Shown: positions 55,764 through 64,000 of the stretch, piece by piece | Numbering within the stretch: position 1 is the stretch's first letter | Layout: every line of letters begins with the position of its first letter | NCBI GenBank assembly: GCA_907165275.2 | Contig: OU015659.1 | Coordinates: 4,692,501 to 4,756,500 of the forward strand | From: Zygaena filipendulae | Lineage: Eukaryota; Arthropoda; Insecta; Lepidoptera; Zygaenidae | Direction of reading: 5' to 3' | Length of the DNA stretch: 64,000 nt | The notes under the pieces: generated by a model | Databases searched by the model: none | Told to the model about the DNA's origin: nothing | Seen by the model: only the letters and a program-made list of their open reading frames with translations | Translations under genes and position numbers: made by a program

Positions 55764-55799
55764 AACACGACACAGGAATGGTACTAAAAAATACAGTTT

Positions 55800-57120
55800 T
55801 TTTCAAATCAAAGTGAGCAATATAGCTGGCCTATTATTATCATCGGAGTACTGAAACTCAATTATTATGAAAATGTAGACGTCCATCTAAAAACTTACGA
55901 ACGCGAATATTTTGTTTTTTATTTCGGATTTAATTTTTTTTTTGTCAATAATTTTCAATGACATTGTGATAAAATGGCGTGTGATAGCGAATGGCAAAAT
56001 AAAATCATCGTGTATATGTATATATTGCTATATACATATCAATCAGCATATTGTTTTTCATGTTATTATTCTTAATGACATCGGGGCGTTTCATGGTTGT
56101 TTGTCGTTTGCGTGTGTCCATATAAATTATGAAGGTAAGACTGAAACATTTGCCGACATAAACTCTAGTATTTTAATCTCTGCTGAGATTTTGAAGCCTG
56201 ATAATCTTTATTGCAATCCATAAAATTCATCGAAAGAAAATCTGTGGATATAGGGCGTAGATTTAAAACGTGGTGTCTTTCCAGTCGACCAGTTTTAAGC
56301 AGTCGATTTTTTTTGATAGTTTGAATTTATAAAATAAAGTCATCGAATAACAAGTAATTAGTAAAAAATGCATCGTTACAACCACGGATCACAAGAGTGT
56401 TGTGAATTTTGTGCGGTGGTTTCTCTGAAGCCGTGAAATGACGTGATTGGCTATTTCAAAGCCGTACGGTGTAGTTTGGTTTTAATTAATGCTGTGCTGC
56501 ATAATAGGCCAGGTGATTCGTGGTTAGTACTTACTGCGACGAAGCTGTTGGTACTGGGAAGTCCTTTTCGATCGCTATTTCTAGATAAATAAACAAGTAG
56601 TATCTAGAGGAATCTTGATCTGGTCATGTCTTAGAGATTTATTATTAAAAACGGAAGTACGCACTTTTTTACGCCAAAGTACATGCGCTGTTTAATAACT
56701 TTAAAAAACTAAATCTGGTACGAATGTCGGTGTATAAAACCAGTTCTATTAGCCATAACCACCCCACCATTGGTGTGTCTCCCCCGAGTTTGGTGAAAAA
56801 TCAAATTTTATTAAAACAAGCCCTCGACTGCTGTCGTTTTGTTGCTCTAAGTATATAAAAGTGCAAAGCAATTTTTTTTACTACTTTGTATTCCGGCATC
56901 GATGATCAATCACATCATTGTCTTCTACGACGCTTCATAGGAACATCCTGTATCAACATTTCTCCATTTGCAACTTTCCATTGCTTTGACAATAATATTA
57001 TAATATGCGCCAAACATTTTCGTACCATGTGTAATCATGAGTGTTGTAGACGATAGCAATAGGTTTGTATTCAATGAAAAAAGTATTATTTTTTGTTTTA
57101 TAGTTAATGCAATGTAACAA
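55800..57120. other. Distal 3' UTR or intergenic
   Basis: No coding sequence recognised; a 103-codon ORF at 55,912-56,223 is AT-rich and without domains. Confidence 0.4.
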
Positions 57121-57137
57121 AATGTTAATGCCTACAG

Positions 57138-57208
57138 AGCGAATATTCGCCGTTGTGCCTCTTTCTTACATTCCTTATAAGAAAGAGAGATTTCGCGAAT
57201 ATTTGCGT
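57138..57208. repeat. Nested hairpin
   Basis: 'gcgaatattcg' pairs with 'cgcgaatatttgc' outside, and 'ctctttctta' with 'taagaaagag' inside, giving a compact stem-loop. Confidence 0.5.
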
Positions 57209-57477
57209 TATCGCGATGAGTGCAGCCGAGGCATAACAATAGTGTAGATAATATATAATATTATAATGTGTGATTGTATAAAAGTGTATAATGTAGTTAC
57301 AGTAATATAATATCTAATAGAATATGTAAATAAACTTGATAGAGTGACTAGAATATTTAATGTAGTTTGCACAAGAATCAATAAGATTTCCTGGTTTGAT
57401 GTGTCATAGTCCCCAGTAGTTGCAGAACCAATAACACTTAATGGGCATGATGACAAGGTATAAAAGTCAAAATTCTA

Positions 57478-57748
57478 CTTAGTCCGTCAGTTAGATAAGT
57501 GAAAAAATAATAGACACGTTTTTTTTGCTTTTTAAAACTATTGAAAACATTCTTACACACACACACACACATTAAAGTTTAGGAGTGAGTTCGTGAAGTC
57601 ATAACTAAGTATAGAGTGGCTAGGCGTGACGTCACACGAAATTTCTACTCAATTTATCGCCGGTAATTTTATGATTACGTAAAAAAAGGAAGAAATACGT
57701 GTCCAATATTTTTTATTAATCTACAAAACGGAATTAAAACTAAAATTT
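57478..57748 (+). mobile_element. TTAGTCCGTC-ended element, copy E
   Basis: Starts TTAGTCCGTCAGTTAG and contains 'taatagacacgttttttttg', an (AC)n run at 57,557-57,571, 'gcgtgacgtcacacgaaatt' and 'gtgtccaatattttttatta'. Beyond the stop codon of cytohesin. Confidence 0.65.
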
Positions 57749-57749
57749 A

Positions 57750-59960
57750 GTCATCTAGCCCACGTTTGTGTACGTTAAATATATTTCAGTTTGTTGTTAA
57801 AAAATATAGATATTTAATTCACATAACTTTTTTACATTCCTTGTTTTTCGAATAATTATATACTTTTAATTTATTATTACTTTATTTATATGTTATAAAT
57901 TGTTAATGTAAAGTCAGCTCTAGAATTATACGCGATAGTTTGAAGACTTCATAGTTTTTGAAATGCGATTAAGATTTGCTCTCTGAGCTAAATGCTCTTT
58001 TCACACGATAACAATCTGTTTGCTCGGGAATACAAAATGACTTTTGACTAACTCATTTTGTCATTCTGCTATGAAGTCTGAACAAGTTAGAAGATGTCGA
58101 AATGAAATATCTAAATTGTCCATATTCATGATCAATCACACTAAGTAGGTATATCTGTCAAACTGGTTCACATACGAGTAATCCTACAGCTGACTATAAA
58201 TATTATTTTACAAAGATAAAATTCCTTTCATTGTCACTGTCTACTGTGGTATTTGCTTTGTACATTCAAAAACCGTTGTGCTAGTCACAACAGAAGCCAT
58301 ATAGATAAGTGGAGTGAAGAAACTCTTCTATTTGTTTTTGTGTGTTCATTCACACTAATGTATGCTAAAAAGCCGGCGGCTATCTAGAAAAATGTTAGTA
58401 AAATTAATCTGATTGTCAAATAGATACGTACGGCTTATTGTCATAGTTTACAATAGTTCAATAAATGGTGATATTCGATGAATAATGCATAGTGAAGTAC
58501 GCAGCTCTACCGGAAAGCGAGTGTTTTAACGAGTCAGAGCTTCAACTGTATTTAAAAAAAAAACATACATACAGTCAAACACGCAAGCTCCTCCTTGTTG
58601 GAAGTCTGTTAAATAAGCAACGGCGGCTCTTAATCGCAGTTATTGCTTTTAAGTAAAAAACGTTTCTTTAGAAGTTTATATCAATACTTAGGTAGCACAA
58701 GGTTAACAGACGCGGTTCGTTTACACTCTACAATGTAAAAAAACTTGTAGTTTCTAGTTTTATCCATGAAAATCTTTCCTTTCTAGTTACTTTTTAGTTT
58801 TTTTAATCGGTCGAAGCTTTGTGTAACTACTAATTCATATCCATATCATTTTAATTTGTAGTAAACATTTTCGATCGAACAGAAACAATAATTATCAAAA
58901 TTTTGCAGTGTATATTCTATTCATGAACAAGACTGTCGATGCACAAATATTTGAAAATACATATTTGATGTTTAATATTGAATTTGAAAAGACTTATTTT
59001 ACAGACGTTATTCACAAGTTAAATATGGGATATTAATTTAATTATGGTCAGGGGCTCTATCATCATCTCTAATAGTCTTATATACATAAAAGATTATCAT
59101 TGAAATTTCTACCTTACAGTCCTTACGTAAAGTCGAAATTACATTGGACGAAATTTTGATGTCAGGCTAGAGATGGTAGGGCTGACATTTAATTTGATTT
59201 AGTTGTTTTAATTGGAGGAAAGTGAAAGATAATTACAACTTGCAATGAAGTAAACGACACTCATTTTAATTAGGGAACGGTGCCTAAAGTTATTTGATCT
59301 GTAGCTAAAATAGTGTAGGGTTTTAGTGATAGTATATTTAGTTGTTAATTTATTAGCTGTATATTTGCCTTAGAATTTATTTATCTCAATTGGTAATGTT
59401 TTATATGACGATTGATATGTGCATAATAATGGTAATGTTGTAAATAATTTTATAAGAAAACAAATATACATATATCATCTTTGATTGCTTGTTTTTGTTT
59501 GTCTCTATCTGTAGTCAAATTGATTTGATCAAGAAGGAAAGTTCTTTGGAAGAAAATATACATGTCATCATTATCCCAGTGATCTCACGTTAACGAAACT
59601 GGCAATCAAGAGCCTTGCTTCACTATGACCAATAACACTTTATGCTCATAACGCACACGCCATAACAAATTAGGCTTAGCATCTTGTATGTTTTAAAAGC
59701 AAGGACGTTCAGCTTCGAATTCAAACTCCTATAGGTCAGAACTTCCGATTTATCCACGTGCTTTCTGTCTTCGTTACGCATATTCCGGTTCCGACTCCGA
59801 AAAACCAAATTTAAAAACTCCTACTCTTACTCTACCTCCGTAATATCCCTAGTTGTAGGTAAGACACGAATATGTTTTTTTTTAACAATTTTTGTGGCAT
59901 GTTATCGTAACGTATGTTATGGTCCTAATGAACTAGTGCAATTTAGAGGATTATATTCAA
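57750..59960. other. Intergenic stretch
   Basis: AT-rich. A degraded 'gaagtctgtta' repeat tail lies near 58,580-58,615. No gene supported. Confidence 0.45.
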
Positions 59961-59967
59961 ATCACCG

Positions 59968-60172
59968 TAGATACATCTGATATATAAAATTCTCGTGTCA
60001 CAATGTTCGTTCCCATACTCCAAAACGGCTTGACCGATTCTCATGAAATTTTTCATGCATATTCAGTAAGCCTGAGAATCGGCTACTATCTATTTTTCAT
60101 CCCCCTAAAGGGAGTTCCTGCGGGAATTCCGAAACTCATGCGGGTGAAACCGCAGGGCACAGCTAGTAGTAG
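59968..60172 (+). mobile_element. CTAG-tail repeat, full + copy
   Basis: 'gatatataaaattctcgtgt', 'ccaaaacggcttgaccgatt', 'gggagttcctgcgggaattc' and tail 'gtgaaaccgcagggcacagc' + 'tagta'. Confidence 0.7.
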
Positions 60173-60796
60173 ATACATACGAGTAGATAATCCGCGGTGT
60201 CAATGTTACAAGTATCCTGGATTCTATTGAAAAATACTATAGTTATCAACAAACGAAGAGTTAAGTGTAGCAAAAGGGTTCATCAGTTTTTACCTACATA
60301 ATTATTTGAATAATCGGAAAATTGCTATTATTACACGCGCTGATTGATCGGTACGTAAGTGCGTGTAATTTGACCGGCCGTGATATGTAATTGGTGCTCC
60401 TTTCCGGCGGCGTAGTGAAACTGCAGTTGCAACTAATAACTTACACAAACGAATCTGGATCCCTAACACCACCATCTCTTAGAGTACCTATAATTTAAAT
60501 TATATCCATTGTAATTTTAACTTATACAGTATGCAAGATCGAAACTTTAATACATCCGATGTATCTTAACGTTAAATCAACACTAAATGAATGGTAGTAG
60601 GAATACCTATTTGTGTCACCATTGCTGTATAGATTTTCATGGGATTTTTTTTATTTTTAAATCCAAAAACAAATAGATACAGACCCCTCGTACATAAAAA
60701 GGAATATCTGACGACAATTAATACAAGGTTTGGCTTTGTATCTTGAACTCGAAAGTAGAAACTCGTAAAACGTTTAAAAAGTGGCAATTCATATAA

Positions 60797-61060
60797 AAAG
60801 TGCAGTAAGTATTTATTTATTTATTGATCGTCAACATAATGTGTACCATGTTTACACCACTACAAGATCATGAAACATATCACAAGAGAAACGCGCTGAG
60901 TGACATCACAGTTATAGACGAAGACAACATGCAAATAAGATAAAGTAAAAATAGTAGATATACCATACTAGGTATACCATTGTCCATACCATATCAAGTG
61001 CACCATTATAGGATTAGTTTTATATTAAGAATTTACAAAAAAAAAAAAAAAAACAGCCTA
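60797..61060 (-). repeat. Probable 3' tail of a minus-strand non-LTR copy, and poly-A run
   Basis: 'tatttatttatttattgatc' at 60,810 resembles the tail of the 48.8-kb retrotransposon on the minus strand. A 17-base A run lies at 61,037-61,053. No protein remnant found. Confidence 0.35.
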
Positions 61061-61439
61061 TATAGTAGGTAGGTAGGTACGTATCTTCGTTATATTGCGG
61101 CATTATTAAATTAAAAAATCTAAATCATCTTTTATTTAAAAAATCAGTCGTATAAATTTTCAGTCGTAGACATTTTACGTACCACGTTACGTAGTACCTA
61201 ATTAGACAGTTATTATGTACCTACCTATAATACTTAACAACTTAACCCAACGTTTAACATCTACATTGAGACCTATATTTGAATTGTTATTAATAATGTA
61301 AATGTAAATCTTTATGTCTTACTGTTAATATTATTAGTTAAATAATAGGGGGCGGATTCAGATGATGATCAGTGTGTAAATGTATATTGCGTATTAAATT
61401 TAATTTACGAATTTATTAACATTACAAGTCTAGGTATTA

Positions 61440-61742
61440 TTCATATTATAAATAACATTGAAGTGTCTGTAATTTCAAATTAACAACTGTTCATTATATG
61501 CAATTATGCATACGAAAGTATATACCTACCTATACCTAATAACATCAAAAAATCAATGTTTAATTTTTTTCTGTCTGTCTGTCTGTTTGTTCCGGTTAAT
61601 CTCTGAAATGACTGGACCGATTTAACAGGACTTTCACTGGCAGATAGCTGATGTTATAAGAAGTAACTACTAATTTTTATCCTGGAATTCCCGCGGGATC
61701 TATGAAATTAACGCGGGTAAAACCGCGGGGCACAGCTAATAT
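61440..61742 (+). mobile_element. CTAG-tail repeat, + copy
   Basis: 'ttttctgtctgtctgtctgt', 'ctttcactggcagatagctg' and tail 'gtaaaaccgcggggcacagc' + 'taat'. Confidence 0.65.
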
Positions 61743-61749
61743 GTCATAA

Positions 61750-62980
61750 AATACATATTGCATTGGTTATTAGGTACTTGTTTTACTTAACTGCGTGACG
61801 CGTGTGATACAAAACAATGGGGTCGTTTATGATATTATGAGACACGGCTTAACGCTCGGTCGCTTTTTATAGTGTCACCTTTTCTTTAAGATTACAAAAA
61901 ATAAAATAAATTCTTAAGAGATTTTTGTTTTCTCCGATTTTTGAGTTGTAGCTTAAAGCAGATAGTTGGAATTTCGAGTAAATGCAAGTCTGCAGTGTCA
62001 CTCGTGTGAAATTTGGAATTTACTCAGGAACTCCAAAAAGTTGCCTTTGTCCAAATTGTAGAAGTAGGTAAGGTCAGCAATTACGATTTTGTATCTGTTT
62101 TTTTTTACAATTAACTAGTTCGCGATTTCACCTGCTTTGGAATTACTGTAAGATCTTTCTGTATTAGAAACCTTCGCGAGAATACGCAAAACAACTTAGG
62201 TATCAAAGTTCCATCACAATCGGATCAATGGTTTTGGAAGTCTTGGGGACAAACATTTTAACATTAATTTTCATTACAATAACCTACCTAAGTAAGTAAG
62301 CACCTACATCTCTTCGACAAAGACCTATATAGGTAAATATAATATATAGTACGTTTAATGTGGTACTCAAAATAACGGATGACCTATGAAATCATTAAAG
62401 TGTCGACTGATATGAACTTTAAATATTTATTTGCTACCATCTGTTACGACTTAACGCCTTAATTACCACTAATACTCTATATTTGAGTATAGGTTGGTAT
62501 GTAATATGTATACAGCGTGATCTCTCTGTAGGTAGGTCTACAGTCTAGGTACGCACGTACCTAATGTTTTGTGTATATCGCGACTAGGCTACAAAAAATA
62601 TCCATCGTAGGTATTTTGGTTAAGTAGTTCCCCGCACACACTGTATCGCAAGCAAGTTGTTGAATTCGTCTGTTTACGGAGGGCCTGCATTTCGTATGGC
62701 GAGGGCAGTCAATGCTGCTGCTTTATATTTGCCAGCAGCCAGCCAGCCCTATGACAACAACAGAGTCAAAATGACATTGATTTCCTTTGCGCGAGCGACT
62801 ACAGCGTGCTCTATCTACGTTATTCATGCGGACCGTTATACATGATTTGTTGACGTCATGTCCTACCTACCTACATTAGGTCCAAATTCTAAAGGTCAAC
62901 TCTAAAAGTGATAGAATCCTATGTATAAGTCTTTTTTCAGAAAATTTTTTGGTTGTGAATGTTGTATTATAATAAAAGGT
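61750..62980. other. Intergenic stretch
   Basis: A degraded minus CTAG-type fragment may lie at 62,116-62,260. A small ORF at 62,657-62,845 lacks an ATG at its start and any domain. Nothing else supported. Confidence 0.4.
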
Positions 62981-62992
62981 CTAATAAAAAAG

Positions 62993-63195
62993 TGTGGTGT
63001 CGTGGGACACCGGATAGGAACGAAGTTCCTAACTATAAAAATATTAATTTTTAGTTATATTTGAGGTATAAAGAAAATAATTATTCGGGTATACATTTTT
63101 TATTATGATCTTACGTTACGGACGTTTTTTCCCGGTTAGGGTACCCCTCCGCATCGTCCAATAAGGAACTACGTTCCAAAACGTCATGGAAGAAG
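62993..63195. repeat. Lepidopteran repeat with GGAACGAAGTTCC ends
   Basis: 'gtgtcgtgggacaccggata' and 'aggaacgaagttcct' at the left and 'aaggaactacgttcc' at the right resemble a dispersed repeat with short inverted words. Class unknown. Confidence 0.4.
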
Positions 63196-64000
63196 AGAAA
63201 TGAGTGAGGATACCTAATAATTTTTTTTTTATTAGTTAGTAGGTACTGAAAATAGGTACTAGAGATACGACATCCCTGTGCATTCTAAGATAAGTAAATT
63301 TTCAAGGAAGGGGAGGGTTTCTTTCAAAACGATTTATAGATAATACTGAGTAAATGTAAAAGTAAAAAAAGAATTAGCTTTCAATACATAGGTATGTGTA
63401 TTATTAGACATTAACAAAGGTTGAATTCTAATAAAAGAGAACATTGATAATACATTTCTATACTCCCTAAGTTTCTTATCGTTTATTTTGCGACCACCTG
63501 TAGCAATAAAAATAACACTTGACAATACAATTTGCATCAGAATACGTCTTCAACTCATATATTCATCACGAAGTTAAAAGCAAATAACTTTAGTCAACGA
63601 CACTATATTTTACAAATGTTTTGTATTCGGAAGACAAAAATAGCGTTCAGGCGCATTCCGTCCAATTCTAAAATGGACCAGATCGCAAATCGTCCAATTA
63701 GATAGGTAATTACCCAAATCTTAACCTCTTTAGGTATTCTCTAAAAAAGTATCTATATAACCACATAGGGCACTGTACTTAGGTGTACCTACTTGCCTAA
63801 TGATTAATTATTAACAATTTTAGTTCAATAGTTCCACAATAACTGTCAGATTCAGCATCCCATAAAAAATATGTTACTTATACCTACTGTCGTATCGTAT
63901 CGAATCGTGCAGCACTAAACAAATTAACACGTTGATGATTATTGTTACCTTGGGGAAAAACAGGGCAAACAGATCAGTAAAATCTGCTTCCAACATGGAG
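63196..64000. other. Intergenic stretch to window end
   Basis: AT-rich; nothing supportable. Confidence 0.45.

Larger units (their letters stand above)
55317..55790 (+). other. step: Cytohesin 3' UTR (proximal part)
   Basis: Follows the stop codon. AATAAA signals lie at 55,695-55,700 and 55,758-55,763, so a proximal 3' UTR of about 0.4-0.5 kb is plausible; another AATAAA at about 56,333 could give a longer form. The true end cannot be decided from sequence. Confidence 0.5.

Noticed and set aside
62657..62845. 62-codon ORF
   Set aside because: Starts without ATG and has no domain, splice or promoter support.

Overview
This is a eukaryotic, AT-rich, intron- and repeat-dominated window, almost certainly from a moth or butterfly. 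The only well-supported gene is a cytohesin (Sec7-PH Arf exchange factor; steppke/step in Drosophila) on the + strand. Its exons run from about 4.8 kb to a stop at 55,316, so the gene fills most of the window. The lepidopteran assignment rests on the interspersed repeats: elements ending in an 'accgcggggaacagctagt' tail, 'gaagtcggtta' tails, and repeats with 'ccgaccaagtgc' and 'gcggcaacagaaatac' blocks.

Layout. 1-4.4 kb is upstream sequence with three TATCGATA (DRE-type) motifs, palindromes, a 0.7-kb element shared with 39 kb, and a 341-bp foldback. 4.8-5.1 kb holds cytohesin exon 1a and exon 2, whose codon phases join exactly. 7.2-9.9 kb holds a possible promoter/leader and two further candidate first exons (1b, 1c). 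Both are open up to a possible phase-0 donor and so could join exon 3. Intron 2 is 28 kb. Exon 3 is at 33.3 kb, exon 4 at 45.8 kb, exon 5 at 48.3 kb, exons 6 and 7 at 51.3-51.6 kb, exon 8 at 52.5 kb and exon 9 at 55.2 kb. Exons 1a-9 give a 415-residue protein: N-terminal coiled coil, Sec7 domain with the catalytic glutamate at residue 134, a diglycine-type PH domain, and a basic C-terminus. 55.3-64 kb is 3' UTR and intergenic sequence with repeats.

Inside the introns. A small, apparently spliced coding unit lies at 14.08-14.78 kb: three short exons, all joined in phase 2, with KENVP/DENVP motifs and a basic NLS-like stretch. I do not recognise it. A 4.9-kb foldback transposon (37,097-41,985) has a 9-bp target duplication and 445-bp arms. 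A 749-bp hAT-type element sits in its left arm, and the matching empty site is preserved in its right arm. A perfect-looking 379-bp tandem duplication lies at 42.2-43.0 kb. A roughly 300-bp element family with TTAGTCCGTC ends occurs five times. Two non-LTR retrotransposon C-terminal fragments lie on the minus strand, with two tRNA-derived SINE heads and more than 20 copies of the CTAG-ending lepidopteran repeat.

How it works together. Cytohesins load GTP on Arf GTPases at the plasma membrane downstream of PI 3-kinase. The core (exons 3-9) is common to all isoforms; the candidate first exons would change only the N-terminus, affecting coiled-coil completeness and possibly membrane targeting. 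Everything else seen is mobile DNA or sequence in which I can support no function. All calls come from reading the sequence; no search was run.
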